This document shows positions 17,123 through 28,896 of a stretch of DNA of 64,000 bases, piece by piece. The translations under genes were made by a program, and so were the position numbers. Every line of letters starts with the position of its first letter. Position 1 is the stretch's first letter. Under the pieces are notes generated by a model. The model made no database searches. It was not told where the DNA came from and was given only the letters and a program-made list of their open reading frames with translations. Source of the DNA: Alphaproteobacteria bacterium (lineage in GTDB: Bacteria; Pseudomonadota; Alphaproteobacteria; Geminicoccales; Geminicoccaceae); NCBI GenBank assembly GCA_027045875.1, contig JALUAG010000077.1, positions 1 through 64,000 of the forward strand. The letters run 5' to 3'.

Positions 17123-18297
17123 CGATCGGCTCCCAGGCGGGCCGGCGGCATCTTCTGCAGATCGATCACCGAGCAGCGCACGGGCTCGGCGGCATCGGCG
17201 AGGGCGAGGAGACGCGGCAGGATGTCGAGGGGAATATCGCGACCGCCGAGACCGGCCACCGCCCCGTGCACCCGCGGCGCATCCCTGAGGCCGGCCAGCG
17301 CCGCCCGCACCTCGGTGGCGAGGATGCCCCCCATCCCGGGTCCGATCGCCCGCTCGAGCACGACGAGATCGGTGAGACCGTCCACCGCCGCGCGCAGGGC
17401 CTCGGCCGGAAACGGTCGGAAACAGCGGAGCGCCATCAACCGCAGCGGCGTGTCGGGCACGAGCTCGCGGGCGGCTTCCTGCAGCGTGCCGTAGACCGAT
17501 CCGAGGGTGAGGACGCCGATCCGGGCCGTATGCGGGCCGTCGCTCTTGATCAGCCCGCCGGCGCGCCGCCCGACGAGATCGGCCCAGTCGGCATCCGCCT
17601 TCAGGATCGCCTCGGCGGCGGCCTCGAGATCGCCGTGGAGCTGGGCCCGCACCTCGGTGTAGTGCTCCGGCCCGACCAGCGTGCCGAGCGTCAGCGGCCG
17701 CCTCGGATCGAGGGTGCGGGAAAAGCGGTAGGGCGGCAGGAACATGTCGATCTGCTCCTGGCTCGGCAGATCGACGGGCTCGAACAGATGGGTGAGGATG
17801 AAGCCGTCGACGCAGACCATCACCGGCAGTTCCGTCTCCTGGGTGATGCGGAAGGCCTGGATGGTGGTGTCCACGGCTTCCTGGTTGTCGGTGCAGAAGA
17901 GCTGGATCCAGCCGGCGTCGCGGACCGCCATCGCGTCCTGGTGATCGTTCCAGATGTTGATGGGTGCGCTGACCGCCCGGTTGGCGCAGGTCAGCACCAG
18001 CGGCACCCGCATGCCGGCGATGTTGTAGAGCACCTCGGCCATCAGCAGCACGCCCTGGGAGGCGGTGGCGGTGTAGGCTCGCGAGCCGGCGACGGCGGCT
18101 CCGAGCACCACCGAGGCGGCGGCGAACTCGCTCTCCACGCTCACCACCTCGCAGTCCGCCTCGCCGTCCGCCACCAGCTTCGCGATCCCCTCGACGATAT
18201 GGGTCTGGGGGGTGATCGGATAGGCGGCCACCACCTGGGGGCGGCAGCGTGCCACCGCCCGGGCGATCGCCTGGGAACCCTCAAAGGCCGCGCGCAT
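17119..18297 (-). CDS. 2-oxoacid:ferredoxin oxidoreductase, alpha subunit
   Basis: This 392-residue protein is the pyrimidine-domain (alpha) subunit of a pyruvate-type ferredoxin oxidoreductase. The AAYPITPQTHIVE motif near residues 24-36 replaces the ITPSTPM of classical pyruvate enzymes. Later segments include VESEFAAASVVLGAAVAGSRA, TATASQGVLLMAEVLYN and NIWNDHQDAMAVRD. The C-terminal transketolase-like domain is complete. The ATG at 18297 has a GGCGGAGAG stretch upstream and lies inside the gamma-subunit gene, giving a 17-base overlap. Position and motif suggest a pyruvate, phenylglyoxylate or branched-chain 2-oxoacid substrate. Confidence 0.85.
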   Translation of the reverse strand: MRAAFEGSQAIARAVARCRPQVVAAYPITPQTHIVEGIAKLVADGEADCEVVSVESEFAAASVVLGAAVAGSRAYTATASQGVLLMAEVLYNIAGMRVPLVLTCANRAVSAPINIWNDHQDAMAVRDAGWIQLFCTDNQEAVDTTIQAFRITQETELPVMVCVDGFILTHLFEPVDLPSQEQIDMFLPPYRFSRTLDPRRPLTLGTLVGPEHYTEVRAQLHGDLEAAAEAILKADADWADLVGRRAGGLIKSDGPHTARIGVLTLGSVYGTLQEAARELVPDTPLRLMALRCFRPFPAEALRAAVDGLTDLVVLERAIGPGMGGILATEVRAALAGLRDAPRVHGAVAGLGGRDIPLDILPRLLALADAAEPVRCSVIDLQKMPPARLGADR

Positions 18298-18859
18298 CCA
18301 CCACTCTCCGCCATGCGTGTTCGGGCACCCGTTCCGCCGCCGCCCGCACCGCCCTCTTGTTGCGGGCCGCGGTGTCGGGCGGGAAACGCTCCTCGAGCGC
18401 CTGCTCGAGGGCCGCGAGCGGGCACAGCCCGGTGAGCGCGAGCAGCGCGCCCAGCAGGGCCGAATTGGGCATCGGCCGACCGACGGTCTCCTCGGCGATG
18501 CGGGTGGCCGGCAGGCTGGCCCATCGCGCCCCGTAGCCGGCCGGGGCCGGGATCGCTTCCGCCCGCGCACTGTTGACCAGCACGCAGCCCCCCTCTTCGA
18601 GCCCGGCCAGGGTGGCCGGGGACTTGAGCAGGGTCGGGTCCTGGACGACGACGATATGCGGTCGGTCGATCTGGCAACGGCGGCGGACGGTATCGCGGGC
18701 CACCCGCACGAAGGCGGCCACCGGCGCCCCGCGCCGTTCGGCGCCGAAGGCGGGAAACGCCTGGCCGTAGAGACCCGCGTCCACCACGGCCGCCGCCAGC
18801 AGATAGGCCGCCACCACGTTCCCCTGACCGCCGCGGCCGTGGATGCGGATTTCCAGCAC
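18281..18859 (-). CDS. 2-oxoacid:ferredoxin oxidoreductase, gamma subunit
   Basis: This 192-residue subunit begins with the family signature EIRIHGRGGQGNVVAAYLLA at residues 3-22, which binds CoA, followed by the AFPAFGAERRGAPVAAFVR segment. It is the first gene of the four-gene operon gamma-alpha-beta-reductase. I chose the GTG at 18859 because GGGGAGGGA stands about five bases before it; an upstream reading to 18979 would add residues unlike the family. The operon's oxygen-sensitive chemistry fits the FNR/FixK-type box found 85 bases upstream. Confidence 0.85.
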   Translation of the reverse strand: MLEIRIHGRGGQGNVVAAYLLAAAVVDAGLYGQAFPAFGAERRGAPVAAFVRVARDTVRRRCQIDRPHIVVVQDPTLLKSPATLAGLEEGGCVLVNSARAEAIPAPAGYGARWASLPATRIAEETVGRPMPNSALLGALLALTGLCPLAALEQALEERFPPDTAARNKRAVRAAAERVPEHAWRRVVDARGL

Positions 18860-18944
18860 GGCGTCCCTCCCCGGACTTCGATCCGCTGCGATCCACCACG
18901 ATCGTCGAGGCCATCGCACATTAGACGGCCGCCTGCCGGCCGCC

Positions 18945-18958
18945 TTGATCCCCGTCAA
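18945..18958. promoter_or_regulatory. FNR/FixK-type box TTGATCCCCGTCAA
   Basis: The site matches TTGA-N6-TCAA, the shared core of FNR, FnrL and FixK boxes, without mismatch. It is the only such site I found in the non-coding parts of the window. It stands between pdxY (ending 18985) and the ferredoxin oxidoreductase operon (starting 18859). On the minus strand a TAATGT or TCTAAT hexamer lies about 30 bases downstream of the box centre, as expected for a class II activation site near -41.5. Function is inference. Confidence 0.5.
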
Positions 18959-18984
18959 TCGACGGGAGCGGCAGACCACTTCCG

Positions 18985-19827
18985 CTACAACTCGACGGCG
19001 CGGAAGCGGGGGCTCGTTCGGTCACGCGGCGCGGCGGTGGACAGCCGGAGCTCCCTTCCGTCCACCCGCACCGTGCGCTCCACGACGGCGAACAGCGTCG
19101 AGATCGCCCGCTCGAGGGCCGCCCGTTCGCCGGCGCCGCGCACCAGCCAGCCCAGATAGAGCGCCGCCAGCAGATCGCCCGTGCCGTGCGCACGGCAGGG
19201 AAGACGGGGCGTTTCGATCCAGAGACTGCCCGCCCGGCGGTCGAGCAGCACGCCGATGCCGCCGCCGGCGGCCGGCACGCCGGTCGCCAGCACGGTCCCG
19301 GGACCGCGGGCGCGCAGCCTCGCCGCCGCGGCCCGCGCGTCCGCTGGACCCTCCACCTCGATGCCGGTGAGCCAGGCGAGTTCGAAACGGTTGGGGGTGA
19401 CGATGTCGGCGGCGGGCACGAGCTCGTCGCGCAGGCATTCGGCGACCGCCCGGGGCACGAACAGCCCGCCCTCCTCCTCGCCGAGAACGGGATCGCACAG
19501 CCAGGGAATGCCGGGCCGGCGCCCCCTGACCCGCTCCACCGCGGCGCGCAACACCGGCCCCTGCCCGGCACTGCCGAGATAGCCCGAAAGAATGCCCCCG
19601 CAGCGCTCCAGCGGCGCTCTCGCGAGGAGCCCCTCGAGCACCGCCGCCAGCCAGTCGGCGGCGAAGCGGCTCCCGGCCGGCGGCCCGTAACCGGGATGGT
19701 GGGCGAACCACACCGTGGGCACCGGCCAGACCTCGAGCCCGAGGCGCTGCAGCGCCCAGGCGGCCGCCCGGTTGCCGACATGCCCGAGGCTCACGAAAGA
19801 CTGGATGGAAAGGATCGCCTGTTCCAT
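18985..19827 (-). CDS. pdxY: Pyridoxal kinase PdxY
   Basis: This 280-residue ribokinase-fold enzyme would phosphorylate pyridoxal (and related vitamers) with ATP in B6 salvage. It opens with the PdxY/PdxK-typical [20 protein letters not shown], has [12 protein letters not shown] near 83-94, a CDPVLGEE segment, [12 protein letters not shown] and the anion-hole motif [13 protein letters not shown] with catalytic aspartate. The length is normal. It is divergent from pdxH across 66 bases, so both B6 salvage enzymes share one intergenic region. No PdxR-type regulator is nearby. Confidence 0.88.
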   Translation of the reverse strand: MEQAILSIQSFVSLGHVGNRAAAWALQRLGLEVWPVPTVWFAHHPGYGPPAGSRFAADWLAAVLEGLLARAPLERCGGILSGYLGSAGQGPVLRAAVERVRGRRPGIPWLCDPVLGEEEGGLFVPRAVAECLRDELVPAADIVTPNRFELAWLTGIEVEGPADARAAAARLRARGPGTVLATGVPAAGGGIGVLLDRRAGSLWIETPRLPCRAHGTGDLLAALYLGWLVRGAGERAALERAISTLFAVVERTVRVDGRELRLSTAAPRDRTSPRFRAVEL

Positions 19828-19893
19828 TCTCCGCCCCGCACGAGGTGTGGCGCCCGTGTAGCGCCGACCGGTTCCGGATGCGAGGATGGAGCG

Positions 19894-20532
19894 ATGCCGC
19901 CGAACCCAGCCGACCTGCGACACGAATACGAGGGTCCCGCCCTTTTGGAACGGGACGCCGCCCCGGATCCCTTCGACCAGTTCGCGGCCTGGTTCGGCGA
20001 GGCGGTGGACGCCGGCCTCTACGAGCCCACGGCGATGACCCTCGCCACCGCCGACGCCGCGGGGCGACCCTCGGCCCGCATCGTGCTGCTCAAGGACTAC
20101 GACCGCAGCGGCTTCGTCTTCTATACCAACTACGAGAGCCGCAAGGGCCGCGAGATGGCGGAGAACCCGCGGGCCGCCCTGCTCTTCTTCTGGGACCGGC
20201 TGCATCGCCAGGTGCGCATCGAGGGCACGGTGGAACGGATCGGCGAGGCGGAGGCCGACGCCTATTTCGCCTCCCGCCCCTACGGCGCCCGCATCGGAGC
20301 CTGGGCTTCGGCCCAGAGCCGCGAGATCGCGGATCGCGAGGAGCTCGAGGCGCGGGTCCGTGCGCTGCGCGAGGAATATCCGGAAAGCGTGCCCCGGCCG
20401 CCGTACTGGGGCGGCTACCGGGTGGTGCCGGTCTGGTTCGAGTTCTGGCAGGGACGCAGCGACCGGCTCCACGACCGTCTCGCCTACGAGAAACGCGGCG
20501 AGGGCTGGCGCCGCTACCGGCTGGCGCCCTGA
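19894..20532 (+). CDS. pdxH: Pyridoxamine/pyridoxine 5'-phosphate oxidase PdxH
   Basis: This 212-residue FMN enzyme oxidises pyridoxamine or pyridoxine phosphate to pyridoxal phosphate. Family segments are [25 protein letters not shown] near 58-82, [23 protein letters not shown] and the C-terminal [14 protein letters not shown] followed by W-R-R-Y-R-L-A-P, all essentially canonical. The ATG at 19894 is preceded by GAGGATGGAG. It is divergent from pdxY. Length and motifs leave little doubt. Confidence 0.93.
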   Translation: MPPNPADLRHEYEGPALLERDAAPDPFDQFAAWFGEAVDAGLYEPTAMTLATADAAGRPSARIVLLKDYDRSGFVFYTNYESRKGREMAENPRAALLFFWDRLHRQVRIEGTVERIGEAEADAYFASRPYGARIGAWASAQSREIADREELEARVRALREEYPESVPRPPYWGGYRVVPVWFEFWQGRSDRLHDRLAYEKRGEGWRRYRLAP

Positions 20533-20599
20533 ACCGGCCCCTTGCAGCGCCTCCGCGGCCGGCTAGTTTGCTGGTGCAGACACAACGGGAACGTGGTCC

Positions 20600-21334
20600 A
20601 TGAACGAGCGCAAGACGGTGTTCATCACCGGAGCGAGCCGTGGCATCGGGCACGCTACCGCGACCTATTTCGTGCGCCGGGGCTGGCGGGCGATCACCTG
20701 CTCGCGCGAGGTGGTGCCGCCCCAGTGCCCGCGCAACGAACGCCATGCCCACATCACCATCGATCTCTCGGAGACCCACAGGCTGCCCGAGGCGGTGGAA
20801 CGACTCGGGGAGCTCCTCGACGGCGAACCGCTGCACGCCCTCGTCAACAATGCGGGCTACTCGCCGAAAGGGGACGGCGGCACCCGGCTCGGCTGTCTCG
20901 ACGGCGACATGGACATCTGGCAGCGGGTGTTCGCCATCAACTTCTTCGCCCCCGTCTTCTTCAGCCGCGCCTGCGCGCCGATGCTGGCCGAGAGCAAGGG
21001 CTCCATCGTCAATCTGACCTCCATTGCCGGTCACCGCGTCCATCCCTTCGCCGGCAGCGCCTACAGCACCTCGAAGGCGGCGCTCTGGGCGCTGACGCGC
21101 GAGCTCGCGGCCGATCTCGCGCATCTGGGCATCCGCGCCAATGCCGTCTGTCCGGGCGAGATCAACACCGCCATTCTCTCGCCGGGAACCGAGGAGCTCG
21201 TGGAGCGCATCCCGCTGCGGCGCCTCGGATCGCCCGAGGAGGTGGCGGCGGCGATCTACTATCTGTGCAGCGACGAAGCCTCCTACATCACCGGCGCCGA
21301 GATCCCGGTCAACGGCGGCCAGGACGTGTACTGA
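20600..21334 (+). CDS. Short-chain dehydrogenase/reductase (SDR)
   Basis: This 244-residue classical SDR has TGASRGIG at 10-17, NNAG at 83-86 and the catalytic Ser141, Tyr155 and Lys159. It ends with a typical SYITGAEIPVNGGQ segment. An unusual feature is the long stretch after the second strand (SREVVPPQCPRNERHAHI) with two nearby cysteines. It follows pdxH by 67 bases and converges on the polyamine-type transporter, leaving only six bases between stop codons. The substrate is not predictable. Confidence 0.85.
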   Translation: MNERKTVFITGASRGIGHATATYFVRRGWRAITCSREVVPPQCPRNERHAHITIDLSETHRLPEAVERLGELLDGEPLHALVNNAGYSPKGDGGTRLGCLDGDMDIWQRVFAINFFAPVFFSRACAPMLAESKGSIVNLTSIAGHRVHPFAGSAYSTSKAALWALTRELAADLAHLGIRANAVCPGEINTAILSPGTEELVERIPLRRLGSPEEVAAAIYYLCSDEASYITGAEIPVNGGQDVY

Positions 21335-21340
21335 GCCCCC

Positions 21341-22189
21341 TCACTCGCGCACGCCGCGCAGCCTGAGGCTGCGCCGGCGCAAGAGCTCGACCGTCGCCAG
21401 AAGGGCGATGGAGATCAGGATCAGGATGGTGGCCACGGCCAGGATGGTGGGGCTGATCTGCTCGCGGATGCCGGCCCACATCTGCCGCGGGATGGTGCGC
21501 TGCTCGTAGCCGGCGAGGAACAGCACCACCACCACCTCGTCGAAGGAGGTGATGAAGGCGAACAGCGCCCCCGAAATCACCCCCGGCAGGATGAGCGGCA
21601 GCACCACCTTGAAGAAGGTGAAGGCGGGACCGGCACCGAGCGACTGCGCCGCCCGCACGAGGCTGCGGTCGAAGCCGGTGAGGGTGGCGGTCACCGTGAT
21701 CACCACGAAGGGGGTGCCGAGGGCGGTGTGGGCGAGGATGATGCCGGTGTAGCTCTGCGCGAGATCGAGCTGGGAATAGAAGAAGTACATCGCCGCGGCG
21801 GCGATGATGATGGGCACGATCATCGGCGCGATGAGGATGCTCATCACCGTCTTGCGCAGCGGCATCTCGGCGCGGCTGAGGCCGAGGGCGGCGATGGTGC
21901 CGAGGGTGGTGGCGAGCAGCGTCGCCGAACTCGCGATGATGATGCTGTTCTTGACCGCGTGCAGCCATTGCGGATTCTGCACGAAATCCCGGTACCAGCG
22001 CAGCGAATAGGCCTCGGGATCGAGGCGCAGCATGCCCTCGGTGAAGGTGAAATAGGGCTCGGCGTTGAAGGACAGCGGGATGATCACCAGGATGGGCGCG
22101 ATCAGGAACACGAACACGCCGGCACAGAAGACGTTGAAGACGTAGTGCCAGACGCGTTCGGCGGTGGTTGCGTAGACGGGGAGCGCCAT
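21341..22189 (-). CDS. ABC transporter permease, PotC type
   Basis: This 282-residue protein has six hydrophobic helices and the permease coupling motif EEA-like AAQSLGAGPAFTFFKVVLPLILPG around 177-200, as in PotC of spermidine/putrescine importers. It is the third gene of a leftward operon ATPase-PotB-PotC. There is no binding-protein gene in this cluster, so the substrate is unknown; polyamine, Fe3+ and thiamine importers share this fold. Confidence 0.82.
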   Translation of the reverse strand: MALPVYATTAERVWHYVFNVFCAGVFVFLIAPILVIIPLSFNAEPYFTFTEGMLRLDPEAYSLRWYRDFVQNPQWLHAVKNSIIIASSATLLATTLGTIAALGLSRAEMPLRKTVMSILIAPMIVPIIIAAAAMYFFYSQLDLAQSYTGIILAHTALGTPFVVITVTATLTGFDRSLVRAAQSLGAGPAFTFFKVVLPLILPGVISGALFAFITSFDEVVVVLFLAGYEQRTIPRQMWAGIREQISPTILAVATILILISIALLATVELLRRRSLRLRGVRE

Positions 22190-22193
22190 CGTT

Positions 22194-23453
22194 TCACCCG
22201 AGCTTCATGTTCTCGACGCCGACCAGCCGGTTGTAGACCCAGTAGAGGATCAGCACCGCCACCAGCAGCAGGGTGCCGAGGGCCGCCGCCAGACCCCAGT
22301 TGAGGGACTTCTGCATGTGGTAGGCGATCATGTTGGAAATGAGCTGGCCCGAGGTGCCGCCCACCAGCGCCGGCGTGATGTAGTAGCCGATCGCCAGGAT
22401 GAAGACGAGCAGGCAGCCGGCGCCCACGCCGGGGAGGGTTAGCGGCGCGTAGACCCGCCAGAAGGCCTCCCAGGGATGGGCGCCCAGGGACTGCGCGGCG
22501 CGCATGTAGGAGGGAGAGATGGTGCGCATGACGCTGTAGAGCGGCAGCACCATGAAGGGCAGCAGGATGTGCGTCATGGCGATCACCGTGCCGGTCTGGT
22601 TGTAGATCATCGAGATCCGGTTGCGGTCGTCGATGATCCCGATCCACACCAGCAGATCGTTGAGCACGCCCTGCTGCTGGAGGATGACGATCCAGGAGGT
22701 GGTGCGCACCAGGAGCGAGGTCCAGAACGGCAGCAGCACCATGATCATCAGCAGGTTGGAGATCCGGAGCGGCAGGGTGGCGAGCAGGTAGGAGACGGGA
22801 AAGCCGAGCAGCAGGCAGAGGGCGGTGATCAGCAGGCTGATACGGAAGGTGCGCAGGAACAGCGGCACGTAGATGCGCTTGTTCTCCGGCTGGGCGACGA
22901 TGTTGCCGTCGGGATCGAACCGGAGATCGACCGCGGCCAGGTAGTAGGAGAGCGTGTAGGGGCTGCTCATCCGCTTGACGAGCTTCCACACGTCGACATC
23001 GGCCCAGCGCTCGTCGGTGGCGATGAAGGCCTCGCGGTAGGGCGGCTCGATCCGCCGCACCTTGCGCTGCGTCTTCATGATCAGCGAGCGCATGCCGCTC
23101 ATTTCGTAGTTGAGCCGCGTCGCCACCTTGCCCACGGTGCGTGCCTGCTTGCTGGCGACGAGATCGCGGTAGAGGGCGGCGAACACGGCCTCGTCCGGAA
23201 GTTCCTGGCCGTCCCAGTCGGCGAGCGCCGCCGTCACCTCCGGCCAGTAGCTCCGCACCTCCGGGTTGGCGACGCTGCGGGTCAGCATGTCGAAGATGGG
23301 CATCAGGAAGGTGACGAGCACGAACAGCAGCAGCGGCGTTGCCAGCAGAAAGGCGGTGAGGCGCCGGCGTCGCATGGCCCGTGCCAGGGAAAGCTTGAGG
23401 GGCGTGCCGTCGGCGGCGGTGAGCTGTTCGGGCGTGGCGGTGGCCTGGGCCAT
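22194..23453 (-). CDS. ABC transporter permease, PotB type with large periplasmic insertion
   Basis: This 419-residue permease carries the usual PotB core in its last 220 residues, with the coupling loop AAQSLGAHPWEAFWRVYAPLTLPG near 325-348. A segment of about 140 hydrophilic residues (about 58-197) separates the first and second membrane helices and would face the periplasm. PotB proteins of E. coli type have about 280 residues, so the insertion accounts for the extra length. The ATG at 23453 has GGAGGAAGCGGAG before it. The domain might help recruit a solute-binding protein encoded elsewhere. Confidence 0.82.
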   Translation of the reverse strand: MAQATATPEQLTAADGTPLKLSLARAMRRRRLTAFLLATPLLLFVLVTFLMPIFDMLTRSVANPEVRSYWPEVTAALADWDGQELPDEAVFAALYRDLVASKQARTVGKVATRLNYEMSGMRSLIMKTQRKVRRIEPPYREAFIATDERWADVDVWKLVKRMSSPYTLSYYLAAVDLRFDPDGNIVAQPENKRIYVPLFLRTFRISLLITALCLLLGFPVSYLLATLPLRISNLLMIMVLLPFWTSLLVRTTSWIVILQQQGVLNDLLVWIGIIDDRNRISMIYNQTGTVIAMTHILLPFMVLPLYSVMRTISPSYMRAAQSLGAHPWEAFWRVYAPLTLPGVGAGCLLVFILAIGYYITPALVGGTSGQLISNMIAYHMQKSLNWGLAAALGTLLLVAVLILYWVYNRLVGVENMKLG

Positions 23454-23468
23454 GCTCCGCTTCCTCCT

Positions 23469-24557
<1,089 letters not shown>

Positions 24558-24855
24558 TCTCGACGCTTCCGCCCCCTCGCCTGCCGTCTCCCCCCGAGCT
24601 CTTGCTACTGAGCGCCGCCCCGACTGTAAAGCCACGGCTCGCGGGCGCTGCCCCGCCTCCGGCACGCTCCTTCGCGCCCGCGCCGCCACCGGATCCTTCC
24701 GCAGATACCTACAGCGACAAGACGGAAAAAAGTTTCCGACAATTTTAACTTTCCTTTTTCCTTCAACGACTTGATTTTTTCACTGTGTCTGTTAACTATG
24801 CCGTGACTTGAACGTGCGCTCGAAAAGTTGTCATAACCGGGTACGAGTTCCGGCG
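24558..24855. other. Intergenic region with AT-rich island, hairpin and sigma70-like promoter
   Basis: This 298-base gap separates the divergent PotA-type gene and the GGDEF gene. Its right half, from about 24718 to 24800, is the most AT-rich stretch of the window. It contains a hairpin CGGAAA-AAAG-TTTCCG at 24723-24738. A possible promoter consists of TTGATT at 24771-24776, a 17-base spacer and AACTAT at 24794-24799, pointing right. TTAAC half-sites occur at 24745 and 24792. I see no gene. Confidence 0.45.
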
Positions 24856-25692
24856 ATGCAGATGCACATCCTCCTGGTTCAGCCTGCGGGCTGGAGCCTG
24901 CCGTGGCTGACCGCGATCCTGCGGGAAGCCGGGCTCGACGGCTATCGCCTCGAACACGCCGCCGGGCTGCCCCAGGCGATCGAGCGGCTGGTGGATCAGG
25001 GCGCCGACCTCGTGCTGCTGGACCGGGCGGCGGTGGAGGAGCTGGACAGCGCCCTCATGCGCCTGCAGTGCATCGCTCCCGGCACGCCGGTGGTGCCCTT
25101 CACCACCCTGGGTTCCGAGACCCTCCTCGACCGCGAACTGCTGATCCGCTGCATCGTCCGCATCTGGCGGGCCAGCCAGAACCAGCGGCGGCTCGTCCAT
25201 CGGGCCACCCACGACAGGCTGACCGGCCTCGCCAACCGCTGGCTGCTCGAGGAGAAGGTGGTGGACGCGGTGGCCCGCGCCCGGCGCCGCGGCGAGCCCG
25301 GCGCCCTCGTGTTCCTCGATCTCGACGGTTTCAAGGGGATCAACGACCGCTACGGGCACGACGCCGGCGATTTCGTGCTCAAGACGGTGGGCGAGCGGCT
25401 GCGCCGGATGGTGCGGGAGAGCGACACCGTGGCCCGCTTCGGCGGCGACGAGTTCGTCGTGCTGCTCGAGGAAGTGCGCGGCGAGAAGAGCGCCGCCAGG
25501 GTCGCCCGCAAGCTCGAAGACGCGATCGCGGAGCCGGTTTCCCTGCCCCACGGCCCGGTGACCATCCGGGCGAGCACCGGGCTGTCGCTGTTCCCCTCCC
25601 AGGGCACCGATCTCCACGATCTGGTGCGGCGCGCCGACCGGCTCATGTACCACAACAAGCTCAGCCGCCGCCTCGAGAACGCCGTCGCCTGA
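24856..25692 (+). CDS. Receiver-like domain plus GGDEF diguanylate cyclase
   Basis: This 278-residue protein begins with a response-regulator-like domain (MQMHILLVQPAG to about residue 115) that keeps an aspartate in VLLDRAAVE but lacks several acidic receiver residues, so phosphorylation is doubtful. The second half is a GGDEF domain with the intact motif FGGDEF and an RESD inhibition site before it, so cyclic di-GMP synthesis is likely. The ATG at 24856 has only a weak ribosome site; ATG 24862 is an alternative. It is preceded by the AT-rich promoter region. Together with the PAS and GAF-GGDEF proteins it makes three signalling genes in 21 kb. Confidence 0.83.
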   Translation: MQMHILLVQPAGWSLPWLTAILREAGLDGYRLEHAAGLPQAIERLVDQGADLVLLDRAAVEELDSALMRLQCIAPGTPVVPFTTLGSETLLDRELLIRCIVRIWRASQNQRRLVHRATHDRLTGLANRWLLEEKVVDAVARARRRGEPGALVFLDLDGFKGINDRYGHDAGDFVLKTVGERLRRMVRESDTVARFGGDEFVVLLEEVRGEKSAARVARKLEDAIAEPVSLPHGPVTIRASTGLSLFPSQGTDLHDLVRRADRLMYHNKLSRRLENAVA

Positions 25693-25795
25693 AACGGGCC
25701 GTCCGCCGCGACATTCCTTCGCGACACCCCCCGCATTCCCCCGTCCTCTGCGAGACGGCGGTCGTCCGGTACGGTCACCGCCGGGGAGCCGTACC

Positions 25796-26608
25796 ATGAC
25801 ACGCCCTCCGGGCGCCCCATATTGCGGGTACGGGCAGGCATGTGGAATGGTGGCGAACATGACCGGAGAGCAGGCGGATCACGGATCGACCGTCCGGGCG
25901 CTGATCAGGGCCGGCCGCAGGGCGAGCCTCGCTACCCTCCTGCCCGAGGAGGGGGCCGCACCGGGTCCCTATGTTTCGCTCGTGATGGTCGCCGCCGATC
26001 TCGACGCGAGCCCGCTGCTGCTGCTCTCGGATCTCGCCCTTCATGCCCGCAACCTCGCGACCGACCCGCGGGCGGCGCTGCTGTTCGACGGTACCGAAGG
26101 GCTGGCCGAGCCGCTCGCGGGCGAGCGGGCGACGGTGATCGGCAGGGTCGAACGGGTCGCCAGCGAGGGGCTGCGCGCCCGCTATCTGCGCTATCATCCG
26201 GATGCCGCCCGATACGCCGCCTTCGCCGATTTCGCGCTCTACCGCATGCGCGTCACCGGGGCGCATCTGGTGGCCGGCTTCGGACGCATTGCCAGCGTTC
26301 CGGCCGCGGCGGTGCTGCTGCCCGCGGAGGCGGCGCAGCGTCTGGCGGCGGTCGAAGGTGCGCTTCTCGACGAGCTGGCGCGGGAACAGTCGGACGGTCT
26401 CCAGCTCCTGGCCCATGCCCGCGGCGCCGCGCCCGGCGGCTGGCGGCCGATCGGCCTCGACCCCGAGGGGCTCGATCTCGCCCGCGAGCGGGAACGTCTG
26501 CGCGTGCCCTTCCCCGCCCCGGTGACGGATGCGGAACAACTGCGGGCGGCCCTCGTCGGTCTGCTGCAGCGGGCGCGCCGGCGGGGCCCGTCCGAGGATG
26601 CGATCTGA
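25796..26608 (+). CDS. HugZ-like / pyridoxamine-phosphate-oxidase-fold protein
   Basis: This 270-residue protein has a split-barrel flavin-fold domain (about 30-180) typical of HugZ-type heme-utilisation and related general-stress proteins, with [16 protein letters not shown] at the start and [20 protein letters not shown] in the middle. The C-terminal 90 residues resemble the DUF2470-like tail of HugZ. It could bind flavin or degrade heme, but no heme uptake genes are near. I used the ATG at 25796 because GGGGAG lies seven bases before it, although ATGs at 25847 and 25859 would remove a poorly conserved 17-21 residue leader. The pckA gene follows after 31 bases. Confidence 0.72.
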   Translation: MTRPPGAPYCGYGQACGMVANMTGEQADHGSTVRALIRAGRRASLATLLPEEGAAPGPYVSLVMVAADLDASPLLLLSDLALHARNLATDPRAALLFDGTEGLAEPLAGERATVIGRVERVASEGLRARYLRYHPDAARYAAFADFALYRMRVTGAHLVAGFGRIASVPAAAVLLPAEAAQRLAAVEGALLDELAREQSDGLQLLAHARGAAPGGWRPIGLDPEGLDLARERERLRVPFPAPVTDAEQLRAALVGLLQRARRRGPSEDAI

Positions 26609-26639
26609 GCGACATGCTTCAGCGAGGAGGACGGCAGAG

Positions 26640-28250
<1,611 letters not shown>

Positions 28251-28254
28251 GCGG

Positions 28255-28896
28255 CTAGAACCCCCAGCCGGAAGCGGCGGCGGCTTCGAAGACCTCGAGG
28301 CCGCCCTCCCAGATCATGTCGAGAGCGACGTAGAGGACCAGGAGCAGCCCGACGTAGGCGATCCAGTGGTGGCGCTCTATGAGCCGCGCGATGTAGCCCG
28401 CCGCCACCGCCATCAGCGCGATCGACAGCACCAGCCCGAAGATCATGATATAGGGGTGCTCCCGGGCGGCGCCGGCGACCGCCAGCACGTTGTCGAGCGA
28501 CATCGAGATGTCGGCCACCGCCACCTGCAGGACCGCCGAGCCGAAGGTCTTGCCGGCCACCTCCCGGCCTTCCGCGCTGTCGGCCTCGGCGAGCTGCATC
28601 TCGATGCTGCGGGCGCGGATCTCGCGCCACATCTTCCAGGCCACCCACAGGAGCAGGATGCCGCCGGCCAGCATGAGCCCGATGATCGCCAGCAGGTCGA
28701 TGGCGATGAGCGCGAAGGCGACGCGGGCCACGAGGGCGAGGCTGGCGCCGAAGGCAATGACCTGGCGCTGCTGCCGGGGTGGCAGGCCGGAGGCGGCGGA
28801 GCCCACCACGACGGCGTTGTCGCCGGCGAGCACGATGTCGATCATGATCACCGAGACGAAGGCGGTGAGCTGGCTCACGAAATAGGGATCGAGCAT
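28255..28896 (-). CDS. TerC/YjbE-family integral membrane protein
   Basis: This 213-residue protein has six to seven hydrophobic helices. The conserved acidic motifs IDIVLAGDNAVVV near residues 19-31 and VADISMSLDNVLAVAG near 127-142 define the TerC/YjbE family, whose members export manganese or other metals. Its length fits the short YjbE branch. It converges with pckA with almost no gap and is divergent from the cobalamin genes. Metal specificity cannot be read. Confidence 0.85.
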   Translation of the reverse strand: MLDPYFVSQLTAFVSVIMIDIVLAGDNAVVVGSAASGLPPRQQRQVIAFGASLALVARVAFALIAIDLLAIIGLMLAGGILLLWVAWKMWREIRARSIEMQLAEADSAEGREVAGKTFGSAVLQVAVADISMSLDNVLAVAGAAREHPYIMIFGLVLSIALMAVAAGYIARLIERHHWIAYVGLLLVLYVALDMIWEGGLEVFEAAAASGWGF

